A stretch of DNA of 64,000 nt from Crocodylus rhombifer (Eukaryota; Chordata; Crocodylia; Crocodylidae): NCBI GenBank assembly GCA_038503035.1, contig JAVSML010024593.1, positions 583,022-647,021 of the forward strand, read 5' to 3'. Within the stretch, counting starts at the first letter, position 1, and each line of letters starts with the position of its first letter. Below, in pieces: positions 22,080-32,748 of the stretch. The position numbers and the translations under genes are program-made. The notes under the pieces were generated by a model that searched no databases, had not been told where the DNA came from, and saw only the letters and a list, made by a program, of their open reading frames with translations.

Positions 22080-22646
22080 TGGGGCTCAGAGGAATTCCCC
22101 CTGCTGCTACGTCAGGAGTTTATTTAAATCTTCCTCAGAGGCATCAGATGTTGGTTCAAGTCAAGGCTGGAGACTGGGACTAGCCCATGCCAGTGCTCTT
22201 GCTCTTGCTTATACTGGAGTTTCCTGACTAGATGGTCTTGCCTCTCTGCTCAGGGTCAGACCAATAACCATATCTAATCACCAGGAAGGAAATTAAATGC
22301 ATGGTCAAATATTAGTATTGACTGTGGGGATTTTTGCCTTCCTCGGTAGTGGGGAGCATGGCCCTCTTCCTGGGATCTTTTACAGAAGTAGAAGGTTGGC
22401 TGCTGTGCTCCCCCTGCTTTACCTGTGGCAGGTTACAGTGTTATGTCTTATGTTTTGTCGGGGCTAACTGTGTATTTTTTCCTAAGAAGTTAGACAATGG
22501 ATTTTTATGGGATGGTTTGAATAGGGATGATCCTGCCTCAGGCAGGAGGTTGGACTAGATGACCAATAAAGGTCCCTGCATCCCTACTTCTCTATGATTC
22601 TGTGATGAACTAGGTGAAGATTATGATTCTATGATTCTTTAACTCT
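22080..22646 (+). mobile_element. Old CR1 LINE 3' UTR and tail
   Basis: The segment carries a CR1 3' UTR-like layout: GGTCAGACCAATAACCATA, GGGGATTTTTGCCTTCCTCG, then GGCAGGAGGTTGGACTAGAT and a tail of GATTCTATGATTCT units (22598-22646). Reading frames are decayed and no ORF2 part is recognisable. The tail sequence differs from both young CR1 subfamilies in this window. Confidence 0.75.
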
Positions 22647-23555
22647 ATGATTAGCTTTATATTATGCCCTATCCAAAAGGCTTTAATATGGATGATGAAA
22701 GGAGAGGAATAGCATTAGAGTCCATTTATACTGTAGGTCTTAGAGAAAGCAACATATTTTCTGCTACTTGAACAGGGCTTTATGGAAGAACTAGGCAGAA
22801 AAAGAGTTCTTTAGCCACTTTGATTCAGAAGATGAAATGAGAAAACAAGCTAGAGGGCCAGACCTAGAACATGACTGTAATATCAGATTTAGTTCTTAGT
22901 ATCTCTTCAGTAGAATCAATTATCCCTTTAATGTTCATGCATAGCAGCTATTAGTGTTCATTTTTGGTCACTGATTCTTAGCAATGCTGTGTTCTTGTTG
23001 GATGATAACAGCTGCGCACAAACTTAAAGCAAAGATGTAATTGGGACAGCATCAATGAAAAAGTGTGCAGATGAAGAGGAATGGTTAGCCATCCCTCACT
23101 CTATTTTACCCCACTTCCATCTTTAGGCTGGAGCCACTTTCTATACCACAGAAACATGGAGGTGAGAACTAGAAACTTATTAATTGATTTCAAAGTACCT
23201 CTAACAGTCACATATGACTTTATCACTTGATGGTAAATAGATAAATTAAAACTTTTAAGTCCCCAATATAGTATCGACAGGTAACGTACTGCTTTTCTGT
23301 AAGAAATCTCATATTATTGCCTTTTACAGCATATGGGTTAAAAACCAATATCACACCAAGCATGCTGACAAAATAACCTTCTTTGTTTTGTAAGAGGTGT
23401 TACTATCAAAATGGTTATCTGTCTCTATGTATTCCAATGTATATATTGCATAAAGAGAGCATGCTAATAGAATATCTTCTTCTTGGAGGAATGTGTGGGA
23501 TGAAACCACCATTTGGGATAAACATCAAATTTCTGACCCAACAATAAAGCCTCCT
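22647..23555. other. Unique AT-rich sequence
   Basis: No gene or repeat recognised. Confidence 0.35.
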
Positions 23556-24605
23556 GGTGTTGACCTTCCACGAAAAGCATGGAAGGTTCCAGGGCATGGC
23601 CACTGTGGTCGCTTGGCCCAGAGTCCAGTGTAGGGCTGCAACTCTGCACTTGCAGAGGGGAAGCTCAGTGCTGGACTCTGTGAGGAAGCAGGGGGCAGAG
23701 CTCCCTCCACTCCTGGCACAGTGTGGGACCTGCACAGCAGGGAGTGGGGGAAGCAGCTGGCTCCTGTGCAGGGCTTCCCCCTGCGGCAGGCTCAGGCTCA
23801 GAGAGCAGAGCTGTGAGGATAAGTCAGGCTCCACTCCCCCCACCACACAGAGTTGGCTGGAGCCACGCCTGTGCCAGGCGCGATTGCCCTGACCTCCCCG
23901 CCTGCTGCTGCGGCCAGCCAGTGAGAGCTGTACACCATGGGGGGAGTGTGTGGGGGACCCGATACCCCCCCACCCTTCCTCACACCCACACCCTGCCCCT
24001 CCAAGCTCTGCACTCCCACTGCCCTTCTGGGAGGAAGAATAGGAGGGGCAGTGGGAGTGCACTGAAACAGCATGAAACAGAGCCTCCCCTGCCCCCCACC
24101 CCTGCTCCGGGGCCCAGCAGCATCAAATGGAGCCCCCCCACTCCCAGCTCTGCAGTGGCAGGGAGGAAGAGAAGGAGGAGAAATAGTCCCCATCCAGTGC
24201 CTCACAGAGTCCCCCTCCCCACCCTGGGAGGAGGAGGAGGGGGAAGGACCACCCCCAGCATGGAACAGAGCCCCTCTTCCAGCCCTGTGGAACAACCTAC
24301 CCAGTATGGCCCCATTAAGGTGAAGGGGGCAGAGAGAAGGGGTCCCTACAGCGGTGCAGCTCCAGGGGCCACCGCTGCAGCCCCCTCCCCTCTGTTCCCT
24401 GGCAGACAGGCTGACCACAGCTGTAATGGGGAAGGAAGGAAGAATTAACCCCCTTCCTGCCCACTATGCCTTAATGGGGCCATGCGAGCTGGTGTCTCTG
24501 CTAGGGCAGGTTCCTGCTCTGCTTAGAGAGTGAAGGGGCAGAGTTAGCCCCATGGCTGGAGCAGAGAGAGCCACTCAGCCCAGAGAGCATGCTGGGATGC
24601 TGGGG
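23556..24605. repeat. GC-rich noncoding island with local perfect inverted repeats
   Basis: About 1 kb of C/G-rich sequence in AT-rich surroundings. Long open frames exist on both strands (for example 23723-24448 plus and 23415-24062 minus), as expected of stop-poor GC-rich DNA, and their products are low-complexity Pro/Ser/Gly-rich. Perfect inverted pairs are TGCACTCCCACTGCCC (24009-24024) with 24046-24061, and ATGGCCCCATTAAGG (24306-24320) with 24469-24483. Its makeup resembles the foldback cores at 17735, 42017 and 47340, so it is probably class II transposon filler rather than a gene. Confidence 0.55.
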
Positions 24606-24608
24606 GTG

Positions 24609-24803
24609 CCTGGGACAGACATTGCATAAACTTGTTTGAGCCAAATCAGTTAAGTCTGATATTACATTCAACCAGGTTTATCTCAAACTGGTTTTGGCCA
24701 TTTTGAAACTGCTTTATACGCACTAAATGTCTGTTCTGTTACAGGTTTAAACCAGTTTCTGACCACTTAAACTGGTTTATGTGTAATGTCAGTTCCTAGC
24801 CTT
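24609..24803. mobile_element. MITE-like element with inverted ends
   Basis: TGGGACAGACATTGCATAAA at the left pairs with the right end read inversely, AGGAACTGACATTACACATA, both followed by AAC(T/C)(T/A)GTTT-like sequence. It is about 195 bp and noncoding. No clean target duplication was identified, so the borders are approximate. Confidence 0.45.
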
Positions 24804-26850
24804 TATGCACAGATGGTGTGTCGGCAGTTCTGCATAATATGTCTGTGGCAACCCTGATCAAACTAGGGACCACATAACAACACTCTGCTGTCTATACAAA
24901 TTTGATGGTGATATTGCAGAGATACGTTCCCTTTCCTCAAGAAAATTAGTCTGGTTAACTAACCTCAAACTGGACTTATAATTGTTGCTTCAAGTCATCC
25001 ATATGAAAGAAGCAACACTGAATTTAACTTTCAAAATGTGGAGAAAAACTGCTCGCTTATGTAAAATAGATATGAGATTGACAAAGTTATTCATATATAA
25101 TTTATTCTGAAAAACTAATAGGTAAATCTGTATATTTCTTCTGCAGGTCTGCCAGTGCTATATATCTTATATGTAGACACAAATACTGCAATAGAAACAT
25201 ATAAACACACATGAATTTACATAAATTGACCAAGATTTTCAAGTGATTTGTGATATTGGGTGCTACATTTTTGAGTGTCAAATTTAATTTGCCTTCTTGC
25301 AACCTGGTTTTCAGAGGATGGGTTTGTAGTACCTTCAGAAAGTCAGGCCTTTTCAAGATGTTGTAAGTTGGGCACTGCAAAATCTAAGGAACTCAAAATC
25401 ACTTGTCTTTTTAAAATTATTTTTTGTTGATTGTATTGAACCTTTTTTTCTTTTGTTGTTCAGGCAAAATCATGTATTTATGTATTGTATATACAAATTT
25501 ATAGTATTTCTCAAAGTGTCTCAAGAAACCCGTGTGAACTCTCTATAGTCTCTGATCCTATATGCTTTACTTGCGGAGTAACAAAAGCAAATTTAGCCTA
25601 TATAAAAACAGAGTAATTATTCCATATTTTAGGTAAATATAGGTAAATAATTTATTTCGCTCTTCCTCATTTTCTATCCTCTCATGCCACATCTAATCTC
25701 ATATGCCTAGGTTGCATAATATCATCTTGCAAATACACACTTTTTGATCAGATTGGAGCAAAAACCTTTTCTGCTTACTTTCTCAATATTGTGCATGATA
25801 AAACCAGTTCTGCAGTGCTGGGTGCCAAGGCCTTTTCTAGTTACCAAGCAGGATTACCAATGAATTTGTTGTTATTCTAGAGCAACACATGAGACTTTTA
25901 AAGAATGGCTGGTAATAGCTTTTTGCAAAGCTTTGAAGTTTCCTGGCTGAGAGAGCTTTTCTGGTGAGCTCATCAGCGTAAGAACTCAATTTGTAAGCAT
26001 GATTAGTTCAAAGCCCACACCGTTCTTTATAGTTAAATGTGAATAACTAAAGAAACAGACTGGGCAAATCAAGTGAGTCATGCTGGCAAAGATTGAAATG
26101 ATTACAGGTATCCCAGGCTCAGGCAGCTAAGTGACAGTCTCTTCTCCAATTAAACATTTTCTTGCTACCACATGCCCCAAAATATGTACCCAGCTGTGTA
26201 AGCAAAATTGAATATATTGTTTCTCTAGTGGGTGAGTTCATATAACCAGAGGAAGAAGTTCTCCTCTCTTCAGTAACTTGATTACCTTTTTCAGGTCTTG
26301 AAGGTCTGTATTTTCCTTAAGTTGTAGTTTAGTATATTGATTACCATGATTTTAGGTAGGGTAATTTTACCTTATGAATGCCATCTACTGAAAAGAATTA
26401 ATCTTAGAAATGGTCTGATGCTTAAGTACAACATAAAATACAAAATTATTGTACTTTTCATGGTTATTATTCTACCTATTCCTTTAAATAGAAAATCTAA
26501 TACAGAATGTTTTAAATCCCATCATAAAAATTGCAACAGTTTAAAAGTAATCAGCCATGGGTAGATATGCTGCTTGTAATCTTTCCCTAATACACATAAA
26601 GATTGCATCATATCGGTGGCAACAGATAAAGATTCAGATGCTTAGCTGGTGTAAATTGCCAAATTAACATCTGGAACTGAGCTTGTTTTGTATTTTGCTT
26701 ACTTTGCCTTTGCTGGCTGACAGAGCAATTAAAGTAACACGTTTCCTTTGCAATATTATAGCAATATTACAGCTCCAGTGTTTTATCAGTGTTTGCTGCT
26801 GCCAGAAACTGAGCAACTAAGTAGCAATTGCAGGAGGGGTGAGTGTGATG
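24804..26850. other. Unique AT-rich sequence
   Basis: No gene or repeat recognised. Confidence 0.35.
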
Positions 26851-26859
26851 AGGATGTAG

Positions 26860-27290
26860 GTTCACTGGGGAGGGAGGGTCAGGGATCTAAAAATAGCGCC
26901 TGGTCACCTCAAGCCCCCCCGAGCATCCTATGAACCCCCCTGATACCACCAAACCCACCCAGACCCCAGAAATGCCCCATGGATCATGATTGTCCTCCCA
27001 CACACACACAGATCGCACCTGCCTCCCCGTCCCCCCATGGATCCCTTCTGGCCCCCCATCACTCCCACGGATTATGCCTTCTCCCCTAATTGTTCCTGCA
27101 GATGCTGCCTGCCCCCCCCATAACTCCTATCACTCCCTCAGATCCCACGATCCTCCCATTCCTCCTACAGATCCTGCTTGTACTCCTGATTGACCCACAG
27201 ACCCCTGATTTCCCCTACCCTGCATTAGTCCCGCCCCTTCCCCAATCCCTCTTGCTACCCCCCATGCCAACTTACCTTAGATCAGTTGGC
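26860..27290. repeat. C-rich degenerate tandem repeat
   Basis: Irregular units built from CAGATC(C/G)..., GGATC and CCCCCC runs recur every 25-45 bp (for example around 27008, 27040, 27100, 27137 and 27165). The plus-strand open frames here are Pro-rich and not protein-like. The opposite-strand unit GGGGGCTGATGGATCTGGGG near 43262 looks related. Confidence 0.45.
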
Positions 27291-28840
27291 CATTTTTAGT
27301 GTAATTTAATCTTTCTCTAACACCTCCAAATGTCTGTATTTAGCCTTAAATGTAACAAGCTATGGTCCCTATCCAGCTTCATCTCAATCAGTGATAACGT
27401 TTCGCTTGACTCTAGGATTTCTCTCTTTAGAAATTATATTATGGATAGTAATAAGGAGAGAGTATACTTCCTATTTCTGCATGTCTCCTAACATACCTTT
27501 GAGCCCAGGGTATCCCACATTCTGGGTTAATGCTCTAATTATCACTGACCTGTTGGACAGTAATGAAACTTTCCATGTTTTCCTTCCTTCCCTTTCCATG
27601 TTTTTGAACAAAAGTAGTCATGGCCATTATGCTTTTTGTAGAGATCAACTTTGCCAGTGTGTACTGCTGGATTGGGTCCTTCGAGAGACTTAGAAGAAAA
27701 CCTTGTTTGACAATTCAGTGAGGCTTCAGCATGAAATAGTTGCTGAATTTTCCAGGCCTACCAAGATGGAGGCATTTCTGGGAATAAGCAGAATATTAGA
27801 CACCTAGGAAACTTTACTGAAAACAATTGAATTACCTAAAGTTGAGATGGGGGATTTTGAGGATCACACTCTTGAACTAAGGCTCCTAAATTCTGCAATA
27901 ATCCCAAGCTGGATTACTGAAGTCTTTTGGGGACATGAGTCCATGTTCTCTATGAAAACATTTAAGAAATCTCTCCTTTAAAGCCATGAGGCTTGGCTGA
28001 ATTCAAAACAATGAAAGCAAACTGATCATTTTGCTTTCCCAAACATCTGTTAGTTCAGACAGCAAAGTATTAGTATTATTATCATGAGCACTTAAATCAT
28101 GAGCATAAAATCAAAAAGAATCCAAATGGAATGTTAAGTTCCCATGGGGACTAATGCAGAGAATAAAGTATGTTGTAGATTATCATCTGCAATAGGCCAT
28201 TTAAATTGCAATTCTGGAGTATGTAGCAAACAAAGTAGCCATATATCTTAAGATAATGGATCTTAATGTGTTTATATTTTAAATATACCACATTTTTATA
28301 TCAAGATTGCTATAAATTTAACCTCAATGTTACTGTTTAACAATCCAGATTTTGAAAGGCAATCACTTGGGTGGAGTTTATCCTTAATAGAGCAAGAACT
28401 GGAAAAACTATGGCAGTCATTGCTAAAGATAACTAGCAGCAATTACTCTGGGTAAGAGAGTACCACCACTTTGTCGTGGTCCAAGAAATGGCAGAAGGTG
28501 AGAATACTTCATTGGTATCACAGTGGCAGTTAGCAAGAACATTACATTGCAACAGGCTCTCCTAATACATAGCATGTTTCTCAGGATTCAGTTACATCTT
28601 TCCCTTTTAATCAACAGTGAAAATATATATTTTTGAGCCAGGTCTACAGAAACAATTTGTCAGAATTTAACTTATTTTATCCAAGCTGTCTGGATGGCTA
28701 GAAGGAGGCAATCAAGGGGCTTCTTTAATGTGTTTGCTCCTTCATATAACCTCAAATCAACTTCCCAAGACCTACTATATATCTTTGTATTTTAGAATAT
28801 CCTTTCTTATCACAGATGAGGTTTACTCTATAGACCCTGG
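27291..28840. other. Unique AT-rich sequence with one SINE remnant
   Basis: No gene recognised. The only repeat signal is the tRNA-like SINE head near 27495-27545. Confidence 0.35.
27495..27545 (-). mobile_element. tRNA-derived SINE remnant (head region)
   Basis: In reverse complement it reads TAATTAGAGCATTAACCCAG, then AATGTGGGATACCCTGGGCT, aligning with the tRNA-like heads at 8505-8588 (TAATGATTAGAGTAC, GTGGGAGACCTGG). It is only about 50 bp and well decayed. Confidence 0.42.
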
Positions 28841-29604
28841 TAGGGGTGTGCAAAATGGGCCCTATTCAATTCAGATTTGGATTCAGCCTGAATTAGGGAC
28901 AGTGATTCAATTCATTGATTCAGATCACTGTCCTCAATTCAATCTGGCAACTCTGAATCTGAAGATTCAATGACGATTCAGAGAATCAGCGATTCGGCCA
29001 TAGACGCAACTTGAAATGTCTTTTCTACATACCTTGAGGTACCAGGTGCGGCACGTGAACACTGCAATGCTGGGGCAGATGGAGCATCCTGCATGCTGGG
29101 TGGTTAAGCCCAGAAGTAGACTGGAAGTACTTCTGGTCCACTTTCAGGTCTGCTGGGGAGCACACAGGGGGCCCCCTGTACCTCCCCAGCTCAGCAACTG
29201 GCCTCAAGGGACCCCAGGGTCCACCCACCAAACTCAGGAGGCACCAATCGCCAAACCAGGGGGTGCAGAATTGGACTGGAAGTGCTTCTGGTCCACTTTT
29301 GGGTCTGCTGCTGAATGCACTGGGGACCACCCCCCCACTCCTGTGGGACACTCCAGGCACTCCAGCACTGCAGCATTCACAAGCCACCTGGTACCTTGAG
29401 GTATGTAGAAAAAACATTTAAAGCTGTGTCTATGTTCAAATCACTGAGTCTTTCTGAATCTCTCCAAATCAATTTGGAGGGTTCCAATTCAATTTGAAGA
29501 GATTAAAGGGTCTCCTGATTTGATTCAGATTCAGAGATTTGGCAACCAAATCAGGCCAAATCTCCACTGAGTCGAACCAGCGACCAAAGCTTTGCACAGC
29601 CCTA
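28841..29604. mobile_element. 764-bp foldback DNA transposon (nonautonomous)
   Basis: The termini TAGGGGTGTGCAAA (28841) and TTTGCACAGCCCTA (ending 29604) are inverted. Further in, TTTTCTACATACCTTGAGGT plus ACCAGGTG (about 29020-29050) pairs with CACCTGGTACCTTGAGGTAT plus GTAGAAAA (about 29388-29415) and with adjoining CACTGCAATGCTGG / CCAGCACTGCAG. The middle holds a direct repeat of GACTGGAAGTNCTTCTGGTC plus CACTTT (29117 and 29274). TA or TAG flanks both ends, so the duplication is 2-3 bp and the superfamily is uncertain. No transposase frame. Confidence 0.75.
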
Positions 29605-30025
29605 GTCCTTGGTCCATAGCAAGCTAACCACCTTCCCTAGATTAGGTATAGGGATGGAGCAACTCAGAACTGTGGCCAGACTTGTATTCAAAACAGCTTG
29701 ATAGCATTTAATTAAATGATTGACTGATTTGGTGTATAGTATATGACCACAGCATCCAGAGTGGCAACAGCTACTCTGAAATTCCAGTGATCCCATGACA
29801 ACCATTAGATTGTGCCAGATGCTTTTAAGCTTCCAATACAGAAGCAAGCACACTGGTTTTTGTCATTGGGCACACTTTAGTGATTAAGGGTATAAACAGA
29901 CATTACCAAATAAAATGGATCAGCTGTGGTGGAATATGTCCCATCACAGCAATCAACTTAACTCAGCAATACACACCTTGCCCATTGTCCCACCTTGGGC
30001 AGGGGTCCGATCCTGCGGAAAAACA
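29605..30025. other. Unique sequence
   Basis: Nothing recognised between the foldback element and the tandem repeat. Confidence 0.35.
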
Positions 30026-30029
30026 GGCA

Positions 30030-30238
30030 ACATGTTCTCCAATTTTAGAAATGCGTCTCAGAGATTCTCTGGGGCCTATCTCTAAGTAGGGAAACCTAGC
30101 TTTCCCTTATTACAGAAATGTGGCCAAGGAAATATCCGAGACACGTCTCTGTAAATGGGAAAAGATGAACTTCCTCGATTACAGACACATGCCCCAGGGA
30201 TTGCCCAGGGTGTGTCTCTGTAAAAGGGGAAAACTGTG
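30030..30238. repeat. Three-copy degenerate tandem repeat, about 69-bp unit
   Basis: Units start near 30030, 30100 and 30170. Each has the order AATTTTAGAAATG / TTATTACAGAAATG / CGATTACAGACACATG, then a GGGATT/GAGATT-like middle, then CTATCTCTAAGTAGGGAAA / CGTCTCTGTAAATGGGAAAA / GTGTCTCTGTAAAAGGGGAAA. The minus-strand open frame across it shows the same 23-residue periodicity (VFPFYRDTPW, SFPIYRDVSR), which is a by-product of the repeat and not evidence of a protein. Confidence 0.7.
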
Positions 30239-30481
30239 CTTCCAGGGCTTGAGAGCACCTGCTGTGTAGGAATTCCCAGGGTATGCAGTATCATCCCCCT
30301 CAAGCCCGGGGAGTACCTGCCCAGGGTTGTTGGAGAGCACAGACAGCTCCAAGCTGCCCGTGCTCTTGTACCGTAAAGCAAACAGATATTGGCCTCTATA
30401 AAGAGACAGAAACTATTACCACCTCTATCATGTTGGACATTTGTGGTGCAACAAGGGGCAGGGACATCTCTTAGCTTGGCC

Positions 30482-30517
30482 TTTGTGCCACCATAACACT
30501 TTTTATGGTGGCACAAA
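30482..30517. repeat. Perfect 15-bp inverted repeat
   Basis: TTTGTGCCACCATAA (30482-30496) and TTATGGTGGCACAAA (30503-30517) are exact reverse complements around a 6-nt spacer CACTTT. It could be the collapsed termini of a MITE or a short hairpin; there is no further context. Confidence 0.7.
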
Positions 30518-30519
30518 AG

Positions 30520-32615
30520 CAATGCCTATTACCACCCTGAGAGAGAAAGAATTATACTCTTCTGCTATCTTCTTTCCTCATATTCTTTTTCCTGCACCCA
30601 GTTTATTAGTACAATATTATGGCAACCACCAACAGTTATAAGCTAAAGCTTGGTGATGAGGGATGCTCCTTCTAAAGGTAGCAAAAGTGTTGTTTCATGA
30701 ATTGGGGATTCCTCTGATAAGGCTTTGCCTTTGGTTGGCAATCATTTCTCTAATTGAGCATTCTTTCTGCAGTGGTAGATCTGGGGTCCCAAGAGACCTG
30801 CTGAACTATCACATACCTCTGGTTGTATGAGTCAGAGACAGCTGAAGTTATTTAGCTTCATCTTCTGTCTGTGAATTCTGATCCTGTAAAATGAAAAAAA
30901 CCAGAGGTAGGAATGTTCATTTTAGGGGGACACTATCCTGTTTTGTTGTTGTTGTAGGTTGGGTTTTTTTGTTTTGCCCTGTATACTTTTTTAAGGCAGG
31001 GTTTTAATAAAATTGGAATTGATCTAAACAGTCCAACTGCAGATACCCCAAGTCTGAATGGAGTTTTTATGGCTCAGTCATTTCAGCAAAAATACTCTCT
31101 TGAGAACTGACACCATTTATACATGCTCCTAGCACATATCAAATAAAAACTGTGATCATCTTTGGGGAAAACGTCTAGACTTCATGGAAATCCTGTTCAT
31201 TTCGGACAGCTCACAAGGAAACAAGGGTGTCTATTTGTCAATTTACATCTAAAACTGTTAATTTAGTGACAAGTTATGTTCCCTATAATACACTGCTTCT
31301 TTAATGTATGTCACCAATTAGCAGAATTAGCTAAGACTTAGTGCTAACTTTCCACTCACTCATCAAACTGTGGTATAATTTATTCAAATCTTGACACGTA
31401 ACATCTGGGCAAGAAAGTCTCATTAGAAGTCCTGTGTACATAATAATCCATAACCTTTTTCCTATTATCACACACTACTATTCACAACTTTAAAATTATT
31501 GCAGCTAGAAGTGGTAGGAATAGACCAATTCAGAAGATGTAACTGTTCCTCTGGGGAATAGCAGTGAAAATAGAACAAGCACTGTCAGCAGTTTAGATTT
31601 CTGTTTGGCCTTTCAGGTGTTTCTCCATATCTGGTGGAATTCTGCAAATTAGCTGCTATTTTTTAAATAGGCTTTGTCCACCTGGGCAGCTTACAACATG
31701 AACAGAACAGAAGAACATATGTTGTTTATTTGAACCCTTAAAAAGTGTTTACTGATTTCAGCACAACTGAAAAATAGGGTTTTTAATATTTTAAATTGAA
31801 TACTTTCTTACAAGAAAAAATTATATGGATGCATCTCTACACTTTTACACAAATTAGTCTTAAAACGTGTCTTATATGCAAGATAAATTTTCAGTAAAAA
31901 CTAAATGGAGACGTATTGAATACAATAAGTCCTGTATGTGATATAAACTATGCAGCCACTTCAACAGGAGTCTTACACTGGCTTCTTATGACTGCGGCTA
32001 GAAACCCTGAGACAGGGTTTCATTATGCTTCATTTTTTTTCTTACAAAATTCAGCTGTACAGGATACTTACTTAAAGAAATTCATCTTGAAATTGAAACA
32101 AAGGGAATTCAGAGTGTCTGTGTAAGGCAGATTATATTTAGCAAAAGAAGCTGTTAAAAATACTTTTTAAGATAATTTCAAGACACATGATGTTGTAAGA
32201 CTGAAAATATTGGTGAAATGGCTTTAGGAAAGAGCTGAGTGATGGTAGATAGAATTTGGAACATCATTACAGAATTTAAGGGCTACAAACAATTGAGGTA
32301 TGAATATGAAACAGATGGGGCTGTAGAAAAAAAGCAACAGGGGTAATCATTTATCACTTCAATTCTGTAGCTCAATGATCTTTTATTACATGTTTTCATG
32401 CAAAGAGCTGTGGTCAATTGTTTCGTGAATTCTTAACCACAAAAAACAAATAAATGGGAAGACTTAATTTGGCTTCATCTTTGCTGCTAAGCTAGCAGAC
32501 AGGAATAAAAAAAAGGATATGGGTTTAGACGAGGGGAAAGGTAGCACTGAGGACCTGTCTTTTTCTTCAAAAAGCCATAGGGAATCTGGCTTTTAGAAGT
32601 GGGGATTTCAAAGAG
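30520..32615. other. Unique AT-rich sequence
   Basis: No gene recognised. A short (TTG)n/T-rich run lies near 30940-30980. Confidence 0.35.
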
Positions 32616-32748
32616 GAGGTGTTAAAGTGATGTTATAGCCATAATGGTCCAGGAAATAAGAGGCAAGAATTCTTGCAGCTGATATCTTTCATTGGAAAAA
32701 CTGCATGGTAGGTAAACTCAGACAAACTTTTGTCTATCAGAGTTCCCA
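32616..32748 (+). mobile_element. Penelope-like element terminal fragment
   Basis: AAGTGATGTTATAGCCATAA, TGGTCCAGGAAATAAGAGG, CTGATATCTTTCATTGGAA and AACTGCATGGTAGG match the order of the PLE end at 14160-14230 (GTGATGTTTTAGCTGTGATG, GGTCAGGGAATTAGG, GTGATATTTTTTATTGGACC). Only the terminal repeat part is present. Confidence 0.6.

Noticed and set aside
23415..24448. Long open frames on both strands in the 24-kb GC island as genes
   Set aside because: Low-complexity Pro/Ser/Gly products, frames open on both strands, hairpins and transposon-like context; no domain seen.
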